A stretch of 64,000 nucleotides of DNA from Gracilaria vermiculophylla (GCA_019155205.2 JAHNZQ020000308.1:5375215-5439214); one strand, 5' to 3'. Shown: positions 20,870 to 33,510, counted from the stretch's first letter. Numbers and translations: made by a program. The notes: generated from the sequence alone by a model not told the origin.

Positions 20870-21109
20870 TCATTTCATAAGAGTCGGAAACTGATATCCT
20901 CTTTCTCTTTTGTTGTGCTTAAGAATCGCTGCAACAACATATTCTTTGCCTTCTTCAGTTTCTGTCTTTTTTGCGTTTTGCTGAACAGATGCAGCTATAT
21001 CACGTGGTTGTTCCTTGTGAGGTATTCTATCGATGAAATGTACAATAGGAAGAATCACAATATGAACAGGGAGCTCAAACCTCAAAGTATGCTTTCCAGT
21101 TAACTTCAC
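20870..21109 (-). pseudogene. Chromodomain end of the element C integrase
   Basis: Contains the linker VHFIDRIPHKEQPRDIAA and then EYVVAAILKHNKRERGYQF, the pattern of the integrase-fused chromodomain of chromoviruses, which directs integration to particular chromatin. It continues past a stop (after TLMK) with KSFVDKDG, matching the family's usual tail. Confidence 0.65.
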
Positions 21110-21277
21110 GATTGGGGAAGGCTCGAATCTTTTGGCACTTAGCTTATTAGATTCTTGAAGCTTCGCATAAACATCTTTGAATAATGAACTCTTGAGGAAA
21201 ACTTTTCTTTTAACTTTATATTTAGTATCTTGACACTTCTTAAAGAAATAAGCACTTTTTTCAGCGTTTGCAATTTT

Positions 21278-22000
21278 CTAGGAGTACTTAGCATCTTCAA
21301 GTAAGAATTTCAGCTTTTTCATGAATTCTTTCACATTTTGCTCTGGTATCTCTTTTCTAGAAATCATATCAAGCAGAGACTTCAGTGTCCAGCCAAGATC
21401 CAATTCATACGGTGGCATGCCAAGATCATCAGTCACTGCAGAGATGTATGCAAACCCAACTACAGGCACCACTTCATCTCCGTCCTTCTGATGGTATGAG
21501 CAACAACAAGGTAGATGTTTTTCAACCATTTTGTTCATAATTTCAGTCCCTTCATCAGTCCGCGGAGGATTGCTAGTAGACATTCTCAACTTATCTCAAC
21601 AAAGATTCTTCAGATGATCCGAAAACGTGGATGTGAACCTTGTATCTCGGTCCGATTTCATGCTATCCGGCTTTTTATGGTGCTTAAAAATGTTCGAGTG
21701 GAAGGCATTTACAATGTATTCAGCTGTGTCATTGGTAGTACCACTTAAGAAATTCCCTCTTCTGGTCAACCGATCAATCCATGTGGTTATCTCATCAAAA
21801 TTACCTTTTGACTTGGGTAAGATTACGATTACGTCTCTGGAAAATGAGCGCCATCATCTCCCTGGTAGCTCAAAAGATTCTGGATCGGTTAATTTCTTCG
21901 GACTTGGGTTTTTAAACTGCTGAAATCTTATGCATTCTTCAACATACTTCCGAAAATCTCGATGTTTGTGCTTCCAATGGTTATTGCCAAGCCTCAAAAT
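21278..22000 (-). pseudogene. Integrase core and tail of element C
   Basis: Reading down from about 22000: a zinc-binding-like segment (YVEECIRFQQFK); SFSRDVIVILPKSKGNFDEI with the first Asp; DSMKSDRDTRFTSTFSD with the second Asp; and TDEGTEIMNKMVEKHL with the catalytic Glu. The tail motif MPPYELDLGWTLKSLLDM lies in the open frame 21589-21278. All three DDE residues survive, but two in-frame stops (before the first block and after KNLC) disable it. Confidence 0.75.
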
Positions 22001-22466
22001 TGTCTTTGCAAACTAAAAATGACCATTTATCTTAGAGTCATACACTAATTGCCACACATCGCAAACGGACTTTCTTGGTATGCAAAGCTTTCTATTGTAG
22101 AAGAGTCTTTCAGCCTCTTTTTCGAACGTTGGGAGAAGCTTTTCCAGTTTACGTTTTTAAATCTTATCATCTTGCCATTTGGCTTCCATGGCTTTCACAA
22201 CGGGACCAAAGAATTGATTCTCATCGTATCGAATATCACGTCTTCATGTTTGACATACGGCACTTCAACGTCATTACATAATTAGCCACCGTAAATATTT
22301 TCCAAAATATGAGGAGTAGATGGAAGGCAAGAACGCGGTCTTTTCAATTCTTATCATATAATCTCAAATTTTTACCGAAAGCGGTCTGTGAAGCCTAAAT
22401 GTGACATCCGAACGGCTTGCTCCAATCTGGCAATACCAAAATTTGTCCATTTCTGATTCCTTCGTT

Positions 22467-23123
22467 TCACTTTTCGAAGGCTTCATCACATTTTTCATTC
22501 CACTTGTCGATACCTTGGTCTTTCTTTGTCACATTTCTCATTTGGGCAGCAACTTCTAAAACCTGAGGTAAGAAACGTCGAGAGAATTGCAGCAGTCCCT
22601 GAAAACGTCGAAACTCATATGACTTTTTCGGCTTTGGCCCCGTCTTCTTTACTTCGACCATAGCTGGGTTAAACCTCAGTGCATCCATACCGAAAAGACA
22701 TCCTTGAAATATGATCTCTGTTTTCATAAAATCACACTTCTCTGGAGACAAAAAAAACTGATTTTCTTTCAATCGACACGATACAGTTTCCAAGTGCTTT
22801 AAGTAATTTGCTTCATTCTTCCTGAAAATTATAAGATTATCCATGAAGACAACCAAAAAATCATCAATAGAATCGTCAAAGAGCTGTTCAATCAACCTTT
22901 GAAGAGTCCCAGAATCTATACAAAGCCCCATGGGCAGAAAAGGATACTCAAATTGCCCATACTCTTTGTTGGACGCTGTATTCTCAATATGTTCTGGCTT
23001 CACCCGTATTTGATGGATTGTCGTGCTAAGATACAACTTGGAAAAAAATTTTGCTCTTTCAAATTTATCAAACGTCTCATCGTACCTCTGGAAGGGAACG
23101 TTGTTGATTTTCAGGGAGTCCAA
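22467..23123 (-). pseudogene. Reverse transcriptase of element C, catalytic site lost
   Basis: A 218-codon open piece. FFSKLYLSTTIHQIRV is motif A, where the catalytic Asp (normally SKLDL) is Tyr. FEYPFLPMGLCIDSGTLQRL is the conserved middle. FLVVFMDNLIIF is the Y-x-D-D motif reduced to F-M-D-N. ENQFFLSPEKCDF and GLLQFSRRFL mark the connection to RNase H. Two of three catalytic aspartates are gone, although the frame is open. Confidence 0.8.
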
Positions 23124-23825
23124 TGAGTTCTTGACAGTCTACGACTCCTTTTAATTTTCCATCTTGTTTTAAAAAAAATGACGAAGGTTAATACATGGAT
23201 TTGCGTGGCCTGGCGTTCTCTGAGTTCGGCAACTTCTCCATATACTCCTTTGCTGCTTTTAACTCGACAGGAAACAGCTGGAATAACGGACGGTGTGAAG
23301 GCTGCGATTCTTCTTCGATCTTGATCTCAAAATCAGCGGATCTCTCTCGTGAAAATTCAGACGGTACCTCTGTATGAAAACAGACTCTAATTCTGCAAGC
23401 ATTTATTCCAATTTTACAATATTTCTGGCAAACGTTCCTCCCTTTGAATGCTTCAACTTTTGGTTCCTAACCCACAGTAATTCAACTTTCTTCATGTTCG
23501 TTTTTATCATTCTTCGAGCCTTTCTCACACCTAGATTCGTTCATTTAATCTCCTTATCATACTTCTGAGACACTGGAATAAGATCCGGTCCAACCTCCAA
23601 AATCATTTACTCATAATCGATTGTGAGAGTACGGGAAACATGCCGCGGCATTATCACCAAAACATCATAACCACAATTTGCGACGATCCCGTGAGACGTA
23701 TAGGTATGAGCTCCAAGTCCTAATTTCCAATTGCGTGTGACGTGCAATGCTTCTTTTTTGGCTCCCTTCTAAGAGTGCTCAACTGTGACATTTTCCTGAC
23801 ACACATGAAATATATTTTTGCTTCT

Positions 23826-24017
23826 TTACCCAGGCAGAAACTCTCTGCTTACCACGTTAGTATTGCATCCATCATTTTTAAATACTTTCAAACAAAGTCC
23901 ATTCATGGTGCCATTCAGTACAAGTAAAGGTTCTACGTGTATAGAACCTTTCGCTAAGATGTCGTCATCTAGGACACTGATCATAACATTTGACTCTGCA
24001 CTTGAGATACTTGGCAC
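23826..24017 (-). pseudogene. Protease region of element C
   Basis: LLVLNGTMNGLCLKVFKNDGCNTNVVSREFL matches, in two pieces, the strand-loop pattern of Ty3 retropepsins (NGT..G...K.L.DDG..TN.VS..F). The second Asp of the usual DDG/DTG triad is Asn-Asp here, leaving one Asp. Upstream frame is interrupted. Confidence 0.55.
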
Positions 24018-24269
24018 ATTACTGCCTTCTTATTTTCTAAAGGCCTTCACTTCGTTATTTCGAGAATTCAACGCGCTCTTTAAGCGGTTGATCACACTCT
24101 GCTCGTGTCCAACCTTACTGTTCAGTATTCCATTAGATGTACCACTCAGTTTTCTTGAGAACGCGAGCCATTGTCAGGAGTCCAGTTCGTTTCGGTGTTG
24201 TTCCCTTGAGATGTCTTTCATTTCTGGTGGTTCGTTCCATACTTTTGTTTCCACGGACGGAATCCAGGC

Positions 24270-24742
24270 TTATGACGAAGAAAACAGGCATTGTTTTCCA
24301 AATCTCTCATTTGCTCAGCACTCATATGTCCCTGATTATTTTGCCTTTAAAAATTCCCAGTCTCCAAGGGAAGTGGTCCAGTCTGAAAACCTGTTTTGAA
24401 TCCAAATCCGTAGATAGAAAAATATCCTGTACAGTAGAAGTCTACGTGGACGTCTACGGGAATCTTCGTTGCTTCTTCCAACATTTTTGGACCAGCTTTG
24501 CGAACGTCGAGGAGAATATGAGTTTTTAGTCTTTCGCTAAATTTCACCAACCTATCAGAATCACTCATCCCTGGAATGTCGATCACAATGTATCGAAAAT
24601 AAGACAAATAGATAGCTACACCGTTTTTCTGCTTTAGCTTATAGAGTCTGTCTCGTGCTCTAACAATACTGTCTTTGGGCACAAACTTGTTCTCGATAGA
24701 GAGTTTAAACGCGTTCTTAGTGAGCGGAACCTTTTCATCCAA
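24270..24742 (-). pseudogene. Gag of element C
   Basis: A 131-codon frame (24742-24347) with the Gag core pattern: NKFVPKDSIVRARDRLYKLKQ, then FRYIVIDIPGMSDSDRLVKF. Further down (about 24280-24300) a CFLRHKPGF stretch looks like a zinc knuckle that has lost its second Cys. 24743-25787 upstream is a leader with only broken frames. Confidence 0.6.
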
Positions 24743-25787
24743 TTCCAGCGTAAACCACGAGTTTGCAGCAATACCCGTTATATTAATTGCGGCGACAAGA
24801 AGTGCAGTACGTGCATCTATGTTAATATGTTGCCCAATTTGAACGAGACGAAGATATATTCAAAGGGATTGTATCCATGCACAAACAGTCAAGAGATTAC
24901 GGTGGCCATCAAACTTATCGCGCTTCAACGGCTTCATGAAAGACATGTTGGTATGCCTTTCTCCTTCTTAAAAATCTTCTTCTTGAAATTTTATAGCACT
25001 CGTAAGGAAGGTCCTTCGGCACAAAGTAAGTCCTCTTCGCCGGAAGGTATTTAAAAATCAATAACTCTAACAATACTTAACACTACGCAAGTACTGCTCC
25101 GCTGCGTTTTAAGGATATCCTCATCAGTATACCTAGAATTACAGGGTGGGATGCAATCAATGTAGACCTTCACGGTGTCCTCACCTTACTGACGCAGCTT
25201 CACGAGTTGACCGCGACATATAGTCTACAGCGCGTTGCGAGACCCTAGAAAATTCCACCCCGTACAAGGTATGAATGTTCTTTGCTCACAAGCCTCATTC
25301 GAAACCCGTGCCGAGCAGGTCTGTCGAAGGCAACAGCCCACAAGTCAGAAGCGTTGAAGAGGATATCTGCTTTGCAGCAGTTAAACCTGGTCGGTAAACA
25401 GTTTTCAGAAGTCTTCCGCCTTTACCTGTGCCCGATACCCACGGGCTAGCGGTAGCACCCTGCGAGGCCGGCTCCAACACCTGATCACCAGTATCTGTAG
25501 CCCCAGTACTATGTCAAAGGTTATCTGGCTCTCCTGCTCACAGGTTAACCTACTGCAAACCAGTTTACACATATTGGAAAAATCCGCACAGTTGAATCCC
25601 AATGAAATATCGAAGTAAAACAGGATAATGTCCAATACAACTGGTGTCCTTCTCACAAAAACCAAAAACCAAAATCGAAACCAAATATCGAAAAATCACG
25701 ATACTTACAAAGAACTCCAGTTCTTAAAACATGCACGTTCATATCGGTGGTTTTCTACTTCGGTCGGGGCGGCCACAGCGGCCAGAA

Positions 25788-25805
25788 CAGTAGCGATGCT
25801 ACCAA
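25788..25805 (-). other. Primer binding site of element C
   Basis: Immediately inside the 5' LTR the element strand reads TTGGTAGCATCGCTACTG. TGGTAGC is complementary to a tRNA ending GCUACCA, as many initiator-methionine tRNAs do. Confidence 0.5.
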
Positions 25806-26064
25806 TGAAGTAAATCAGAGTAGGTAGAAGGTAGTTTTAATAAAACTATACTTTAGTTTCTTCGATGTCTCTGTTCATCGAGAGCACCACGACTTTAAAT
25901 TGGCTTTAGATTCTTCCCCCTGGAGATATGTAGAAGAAAGTTGTAAGTTGTGCAACACAGCAAGCATGGCTGGACCGCATCCAGACAATTATAGTATCGG
26001 CGATGACCTATCTTTCGAAGTCCCACTAAACATATAAAGAGTAACTTGCAAACAGTTTACCACA
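25806..26064 (-). repeat. 5' LTR of element C
   Basis: 259 bp, TG...CA, with a CATATAAAG box at about 26032. Pairs with the split LTR at 18989-20715. The host pseudogene resumes at the next base. Confidence 0.8.
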
Positions 26065-26271
26065 GTTAAAGTGCAGAATACGGACCATTCCCTCTTAAAA
26101 CTTCGCTTTATCACATTCTAGTCCTGGACACGTTTCCGTATTGATATGTTTTACATCGGTGCCAATGATCTGCTCAGGCGCTCGCAAAAAATACACATCG
26201 CGACAGTCATAAATGCGATTCATGTCTCCAAGATCCAGTCTTTTCAAGGATTTACATTTTTTCTTGATTGT
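26065..26271 (-). pseudogene. F-box/LRR-like pseudogene, fragment 2
   Basis: Aligns base for base with 7924-8128 of the intact gene (GTT.AAGT.CAG, AT.TTTTACATCG, CACATCGC...T.ATGAATG-like, TCTCCAA.ATCCAG). Bounded on the left by element C and on the right by element A. Confidence 0.8.
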
Positions 26272-26826
26272 TGTAGTACAGTGAATCCTAAAATGATGCG
26301 GTGGTCTGGCTTTACAGCGGAATGTTCCTTAGGAGGGCTCGTATTTTACTAACTGAGCCACATGGTGCATAATTGAGCTCGCGTGCGATACAGTACCTCT
26401 GAGGAGCCGTAGAATTTAGATTTATTTTAGTAAATTTGTGGTGGTAATTACTACAGTACTGAGACCTGCCGAGGTGGGCTCCCGGCGTGATACTGAATCT
26501 GCGGGTCTAGCTCCACTTCTGGGGAAGTAAACCAATCACCCTTGAGTCCACGTCTATTTCTCCGGTTGGAGACTCTTGTCGAACATCCACATAGTTTCTA
26601 AGCCGCCGATCTCCGGGTCGCCTCGTAGCAGCGCGTGTAGGAGCAATGTCCGCTCAGTGAACTTCCCCCTCCGCTTGGTACTTGAGAATCCCCTTTCAGA
26701 ACTCCTCCGGCTCGCGACAGCGATTACCAAAGACCACCTTTAGAAACTCGCGACTTTGGAGTCAACAAAAAACCCCTAACGGACATTTTGTATTACCGCC
26801 TCGAAAGTGTAACTGACGATACCACA
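26272..26826 (+). repeat. 5' LTR of element A
   Basis: TGTAGTACAGTG...ACCACA, 555 bp. Related to 36304-37358 and 19130-19691. The bases after it (AG, then TGGTCTTCTGACT) are a possible primer site for an unidentified tRNA. Confidence 0.8.
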
Positions 26827-27184
26827 AGTGGTCTTCTGACTTAGAAGGGCAGTTTCCTAAAGAAAGCGCCAAACTCATCACAAAACAGTGTTTCTAGATT
26901 GCAACGATCGGAAACCATCAGTGGAATTCTTCCTTGAGTTGATTCGGAAGTGGTTGGAAATCACCCCCGATCTCCTCCTATAGGGACCCCTCAGGACCTC
27001 CAATGGAATCCCCTCTACAGGACCATCCAACACCCAACTCCGTTGGTGGAAGCAGCACGCGCAGCGCTTCCCGGGAGACGGCCGTCAGACTATAGGTCCC
27101 TGAAAATCTCCTAAGGAATCCTGACTCCTCTGTGGAGCATTTTAGGAATCGCTTTAGTTGAATGCATGATCGAGGGCAAGCGGA

Positions 27185-28740
27185 ATGCCCCGCGACAGCC
27201 TTGAAGAACGCCAACGTGGAGGTTGAAGAACCGTACACGGCATCGCAGCGGCCATCTCAGAAGCTGTAGGGACCGGAACAACCGAAAGCTACCTCCCTCC
27301 CATATTTATACCCGAGTAAACCATGCCTTCCCCGAGAGGTAATACACATCATGCAATTAAAGCTAACAAAAACGATATGCAACTAGGGAAACAACAAGCG
27401 CACAAGATACATTCCTATAAATTATCTAATTCAGCTCGGGCTTTTTTTGTCGACTTACGGATTGGCTCTCCCAAGAGCTGGTCGAAAGAATATCTGCAGG
27501 TGTTGAAGCACACTTCAAAGCGCGCCGCCACGTATTTGTGGAGGAAATCGCAACGGAGAGTGCTTACCGTGCTGTGGATGCTTTGCTGGATTCTGCCCTC
27601 TTGCTAGAGGTGTCCTCAGATGTTATCCGTGCGGAAGTTCGTTACCAAAGCGCGCAGCTGCTCCGCGCAGCAGCCTTTTAAACTCATTTTTCCGTACATG
27701 AGAGGTTCTTTCTGTCAACACTTAAGGTGACCCCGGGCAAAGAAGGACGGAATACTGCCACCACTTACGCCAGTAAAGGAAATGATGCTGCCGCAGCGAA
27801 ACGGGAACACCTCAGGAATCTTGGTATGCATCGTCTTGAGCTGGCGCCTTGCGGCGGAGGACAGGATACCGGTCGCGAAGGAATTCATCCAAGGAGATAA
27901 GGACAGGATACTCCTCGGGTGATTCGTGATATCGAGGGTATCGTCAGTAACGCAGACTGCCTCAAGGAAAGACCCCGAAAGAAACGGTGGGAGAAAAGTA
28001 GAAAGCAAGACACCGATTTAGAGTGAAGCTCAGACTCTGGATCCGTTTACAGCTCCCGCTCAGAGAACAGTATACCTCCCAAGGCGAAACGCAGAAGGGT
28101 CAAGAAGGTCGTCTCACTTAACCACTTCTTCGTCAAATTGGTGGATCATGACACCTGAAGGTTGAATAATAGCTCCACTCTTTACGATGCGTCATTCTCT
28201 AAACGACTCATGAGGATCCAGTGCCGGATGGATGTCCAGATGAAGAAGCACTCATTCTCAGGTGAAGGTTCCATCTCGGTGTTTAATTTTCTCACACGCT
28301 TCAGGTCAGCGTGAAATACCATTGGTGTGCATGAAGGTACCATCGTCTGGTGCTTTCAGTTCTATCTCACAGTCTAAGCGCACTCGCTGGTGCTGCCGCG
28401 CCTCATAGAGAGAAAGCAATGTTATGGATGACCCTGGAAAGGAGATCGTAACGACGTACCCAAAGGTAGTGAATTTACTGCTCAAAACGTACGCAACGGA
28501 CGAGGTGATAGCCAATGCTGACGCTGAACGCACCTCCTATAGACAGAACACGCGAATGACCGAGACGGATTTCTCGCAAAAGATGTGGAAGGAGGGAGAC
28601 CCTACGATGTGGGAACGTGTACTCCGAACGGCGGTCAAAGTTCTAGTTCGTGGAGGGACTCTTTCCCTCGATCCGCGTTAGGGGGCGTAATCATTGAAAA
28701 AATCACCCAAAGACCACCTATACGGAGCTAGTACGTTTTA
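27185..28740 (+). pseudogene. Gag region of element A, degenerate
   Basis: Collinear with the better-kept Gag frame of element B (51432-52760), from GAACGCCAACGT.GAGG onward. The recognisable core is in 28424-28681: TYPKVVNLLLKTYATDEVI, AERTSYRQ, MTETDFSQKMW, WERVLRTAVKVLVRGG, the helical capsid pattern of Ty3 Gag. Multiple frameshifts separate N-terminal and core parts. Confidence 0.65.
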
Positions 28741-29506
28741 TGGAATCGTATTGGAATACTCACCGTGCCGCTCTTCACAACCACGCACCCCTTTCTGACA
28801 AATCAACGGCCTTAAGAGACCGTCGGGCATCCGCCCTTACGGTGGAACCTAGCACCTCAGAGGAAATCATCGAGCTCACACTCTTGGCAGAGCAAGATTC
28901 CCATGCCCTCACATACACCTCATCTCAAGGAGCACCATCTAGGACGAGGAAACCCTCTTCTCCTAATTCCTACGCCCCAGCAGGACCTTCCAGGAGTGTC
29001 CGATTCGCGAACCCTCGAGGCTACCCACTGCCTTGCAGGATCTGCTAGTCTGAAGAGCCAGTAAAATGTAATTTGCTCAGCCCGGCAATGAGAGCCGCCA
29101 TCCTGCATGAACGGGGGTAAAACGTCCGGGACACGCAAGACACACCAACGGAAAGCGGATGTTATCGAACCGCGTATCGCAACATCCGCTCCATTCAAGG
29201 GAGATATGGTTAACGCGCTCCACTGCATTTGCAGCCTGTTCCACTGACACTTGAAGCGTCAGCGCTGGGGCCGGTATTCAAACCGGCCGGATCTCCGGGG
29301 AACATGGTGCATCTATGTGCACAACCGCAGCAACCGTACCCTTCTGGATCTCAGCTCTCCTCTAGCTAGAAAAACCCTCAAAGTCACGCTTAGAGGCTCC
29401 GCGTGGCTTCCTACCCTCCAGCCTCAGCTCCACGGACGTCACGTTCAGGAAAGGGAGAGAAGCGGTCTGCACAGTTGACGCAAAGTCGGCGGGCCCGCAA
29501 ATCCCT

Positions 29507-30619
29507 TTGAAGCCCTTTGTTGTCTTTAAGAGATCTGTTTGCCCGCTCCACCGTGATAAATACAAAGTGTTCGCTTCTATAGAATGTTCTCCGCTCGTTT
29601 CCATAATGGTGCGCGCAATCCTAGACACCGGAGCGGGCCCCAATCTGATTCACGCCGTCGTGTTTTCGCGGTTTGTTCTTGGCTCCTTGCGGACTGGAAA
29701 GCTCCCTACGGTGCGCAATGCGTCGCGTCAAGCATTGAACATTCTCGGAGCATTTTCCTTGTGTCTACGGCTGGGATCTTTACAGGTGAAGGTGTGGTTT
29801 CTCGTGGAGACCAAACAGACAGCACAATGCATATTGGGCACTTCCTTTGTGGATTGGTATGTACGTGCAATATATCCACGCCCGCCGAAGGTGACGTTTC
29901 ACTTCGCCCCCCCAGTAGGTATCGTGCCCATGTCTTTGGGATCGGACGTCAACGTGCGTCACGTGGAAAGTCTTCCAAAGGAGACGCAGTCAAATAAGCT
30001 CTGGGTGGGGAGGAGTATCGAAATACCTGCGAGGATTCAGACCGAAGTTTGGGTGCAGACCTCTTCATCCAGCTTTTCATTCCTATATGGGAGTCCACAT
30101 CTGACGACGAAGCAGCAATCCATGATGGCGACCGGTAGTATGAAAATATTGTTGAACAATCACTTCAGAGTCGTGTTGGCCAATGTGAAGGAGTCGCCCG
30201 TACGGCTCCTAGAAAGAACACTCCTCGGATTGACACTACGCACCCCTGCAGGACTGGCTCACCTGTCTCGTGTGGGAGACCTTGCGGAACGCGATGCAAT
30301 CCACAGCACGGAGACTGAAGCGACATCAACGACCCCAGATGAAGAGAATTCTGCCACCTGGCAGGAGAAGCTCCAAACTGGCAAAGATTTCGAAGAGTAT
30401 CGCCACAGGATATTAGAGATGCTATCTGCCTTTGAGAACATGTGGTGTGGTCGCCTGGGTCAGCTTAGTCTGACCAAGCACCATATCCAGCTCACACCTA
30501 TTGGGAAACCAGTCCACCAACTCCCGAGGAGGGGCGGACCCCGTGTGTGCGATTTCAAACGCGATGAGGTTCACCGGGTGCCTGACCAGGGCGTTCTAGA
30601 GCCCTCAAATTCTGAATAG
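29507..30619 (+). pseudogene. Protease and following linker of element A
   Basis: A 370-codon open frame. VRAILDTGAGPNLIHAVVF is the retropepsin active-site block (Asp-Thr-Gly intact), followed about 60 residues later by the flap-side VWFLVETKQTAQCILGTSFVD. The C-terminal part ends HHIQLTPIGKPVHQLPRRG, the usual entry to reverse transcriptase (H-I-L..P..QP.RR). A stop then separates it from the RT frame. Confidence 0.75.
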
Positions 30620-31640
30620 GCCTTCCATGTGGTGTTTATGAAGAAGAAAGATGGATCTTTGAGGTTCGGCATTGACTATAGAGGCCTCATTGAGGTGACC
30701 GTACGCGACGCATACCCGACTTCCCGTATGGGTGAATGTATTGACTCCTTAAGGAATGCGTCCGTTTCCTCCATGCTGGATGCCAACAGCGGCTACTACC
30801 AAATTGAGATGGATGACTCCAATAGGAAGAGACAACGTTCACCTTTCACTGTGGAATTTCAGATTCCTGAGGACTCCATTTCGAATGAATAATGTACGGC
30901 TACGTTCCAACGAGAGGTGGACATGTTCCTATCGAAGGTGAAGTGATTGTACGCCATGGTGTATATTGAAGATGTCACTACATATTATTGCATCGTGAGA
31001 GAGCAGTGTATGCAGGTGAAGCACGTGTTCCAATTCCTGAGGGATGCTGGACTCACCTTGAAGCTGGAGAAATGTTTCTTTTTCAAGTCCTCGGTGGATC
31101 AACTGGGCCATGTTTTGCTCCTGGGTCGCCTTCAGGTTTCCGCAAAAACTCTGAACGCGATCAAGGAAGGTCAGACTCCCAAAAACCAGACGGAGCTTTG
31201 ATTCTTCCGGGGGATGTGTATTGTATTTCGGAGATTTGTTCCGAACTTATCCGGCATTGCGGCGCCGTTATATCGCCTCATGGAGGAAGAAAAGCCGACG
31301 CAATTGGCTATCCTGGCGGATGACGAATTTGAAGCCTTAAAAACGTTGAAGGGGAGAGTAAGAGAGACAAAAATCGTGGTACTCCCGAAGCGGCACGGCC
31401 AAAAGGTTTTGGACACAGACACCTGTAAATACCATATCGTACATGGCCTCCTACAGGAACAACCTGAAGGAGGTTTTCAACCTATCGGATTCTGGAGTGG
31501 CAGAATTTCACTTACGGAACGTAACTATTCCATCTCGGAGCGCGAATGTCTCGCCATCGTATGGGCGGTGTTGTTTATACGCCCATACCTGGAAGGCGCG
31601 CGTTTCACCTTGATGACGGACCGCGCACCATTAAAGTGAA
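30620..31640 (+). pseudogene. Reverse transcriptase and RNase H of element A
   Basis: Three frames in series. 30629-30892: VVFMKKKDGSLRFGIDYR, SSMLDANSGYYQIEMD (motif A, Asp kept). 30947-31201: AMVYIEDVTTY, where the Y-x-D-D motif has become Y-I-E-D, then FLRDAGLTLKLEKCFFF. 31214-31639: RFVPNLSGIAAPLYRLMEEE, VLDTDTCKYHIVHGLL (RNase H), GFWSGRISLTERNYSISERECLAIV in two overlapping blocks, FTLMTDRAPLK. Frame breaks at 30890, 31200 and 31640. Confidence 0.8.
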
Positions 31641-31899
31641 TACTGTCTTTGACGGATGCGTTTTGCCACGTGAAAGGTGGAGGCTACGCTTCCTGGAGTT
31701 CGAATCGGACATCTTCCAAGGTCCGGTCATAAAAATTCGGGCAGCGGACACGCTTTTGTGAATCTCCACCGAGGGAGAAGACAATACACCTGTGGAGGAC
31801 ACAATTTCGTGTCTGTTCATCCAGCAGGCCAACAAGAAAGAAGGATCCGATGGAGAATGCTTGGAATGCTGTGAACCTGGAGGCAAGAATAGTGGGCTC

Positions 31900-33081
31900 C
31901 CTGAGGTGATGACACGTTTTGAGGAGGAGAAAGAAGTTCTCTCTATCACTATAGCGGAATTCGTGAAGGAGCAAAGTACAGAAGCGTACTGCAAGAAGTG
32001 CATCGCCACTGTGGGCGGTCTAACACCGTCATTCGACGCCGACCGGGACGGGGTACTTGTACGCCGAGCTGCCCTGGGTGGAGCTCCTTAAAATGTGCTC
32101 CCGACAAGACTACGGGCGAGGGTGCTGTATCTTGCGCACTGCCCTCGCCCCGCAGCTCACCTCGGTGGATCGGGCATGTATTTTACCATGAGAACGGGGT
32201 TCTATTGGCCGAACATGGCTAATGATGCCTTCCAGACGGTGGAGAATAGCCATTCGTGCGGCGCCGCTAGGGGTGATATCTGTAGACACCGGACGCTAAT
32301 CACTCTGTTTCCGCTTTCAGAACCTTAAAAACTCGTGGATATGGAAATTTGCGGCACTCTCCCCGAGACAGAGCAAGGGTACAGATTTATCTTCGTGATC
32401 ACCGATCGGTTGTCGAAGACCACGCGCGCCATTCCCCTCCGGAGCACCACTGCAGCAGAAATTGCTGACACCTTTCTGGAGCGCTGGGTCTACTCATATG
32501 GAGTTCCGTTGTAACTCCATACGGATCACAGGCCCCAGTTTGCGGCGAAGCTATTCAGCGCCATCTCCGGAATGCTGGGGATGAAGCAGTGGTTTACGAC
32601 TGCCTATCTCCCTCAGAGCAATCGACAAGTGGATAGGTTAAACAAGACCATCGCCTTAAGGCTCAAGCACTACGTCGCGGACCACCGGAAGGATTGGAAC
32701 GCATATGTGGGTTCACTCACGTATGCATAAAACCTGCAGGTACACCACTCCACGGCGACTACTACTTTCAGTCTCGTGATTTCGCGCGTCCTGCCTAGTG
32801 CCTTCATTGCGGCACGCGCTATGGCGCACCAGGCGAATGGGCCACAGGTACCAATCGCAAGGCAAGCAAAACGTTCCATCTTAAGGCGGTATGAGGACGC
32901 TTTCTCTCTCGCAAAGGAGAGAGCCAACGTCTTACAGAGGCACTATGAACAGGATTTCGACCGGAAGGTGAAGGAAGGCCCTCATCTGAAGGAAAATGAC
33001 GAGGTTTTCCACGACAAAGCTGGAAAGACATCCGATGAACCGTCCAATGTCACGCGTAAGTTACCGCCAAACAGTTCATGA
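31900..33081 (+). pseudogene. Integrase of element A
   Basis: Zinc-binding part in 32095-32328 (LAHCPRPAAHLGG, FYWPNMANDAFQTVENSHSCG). The core follows a stop: KLVDMEICGTLPE, VITDRLSKTTRAIPL; then after another stop LHTDHRPQFAAKLF (second Asp), and LPQSNRQVDRLNKTIALRL, where the catalytic Glu (normally GQVER) is Asp. The first Asp also appears replaced (D-I-G pattern read as E-I-C-G). C-terminal helix AKERANVLQRHYEQDFDRKV is kept. Four in-frame stops. Confidence 0.75.
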
Positions 33082-33195
33082 TCTTACAAAGTCCTGGACA
33101 CCTATTCGTACACTTTTGCCATTGAGATAAACGGGCTCCGAAACGTCGTCCCCCATGACTGAGTTACGAAAGTCCCGACGCCCAGCCCTTCAGGA

Positions 33196-33510
33196 ATGCC
33201 TGCCACCCCACCTCAGAGACCACGCGCAGAACGATCTCATCTGACAACCTCAGGAGTGACGACACCGCTGGAAACTGAAAACCTCATCACGCCTTTCGGT
33301 GAACCATTGATGGAAGCTCCATACGCCATTATGACCCCTTATGGTGATGTACTCTATGCGGTAGACCATATCGACTCCCACCAAGTAACCCCCGCAGGGA
33401 TACTGTACTGCGTCTACTGGTACGGGTAAACCTCAAAGGACGACACGTAAGAACGTCCGGGACCCATCCCAGAGAACTTTCTCAGAAGATAGAACGCAAA
33501 TCTGGTGCGG
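33196..33510 (+). pseudogene. Chromodomain-like C-terminus of element A
   Basis: VLYAVDHIDSHQVTPAGILY, then CVYWYG, a stop where the family has Tyr, TSKDDT, a stop where Trp is expected, then PGPIPENFLRR. This is the W-Y-G-Y..DDTWEP..IP..F pattern of integrase-fused chromodomains, with two aromatic codons turned to stops. Confidence 0.6.

Larger units (their letters stand above)
18989..26064 (-). mobile_element. Chromovirus C (Ty3/gypsy) inserted in the pseudogene
   Basis: 7.1 kb bounded by direct LTRs of about 260 bp: 25806-26064, and 18989-20715, the latter split by a 1.5-kb insertion. Both LTRs begin TG and end CA on either reading. Flanking five bases GCTAG (18984-18988) and GTTAA (26065-26069) look like a decayed target duplication. 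On the minus strand the order is 5' LTR, primer site, Gag, protease, reverse transcriptase, integrase, chromodomain, polypurine tract, 3' LTR. Frames carry stops and changed catalytic residues, so it cannot move by itself. Confidence 0.85.

Noticed and set aside
22049..22285. Plus-strand frames over element C
   Set aside because: They are the antisense of the polyprotein region of C, which reads on the minus strand.
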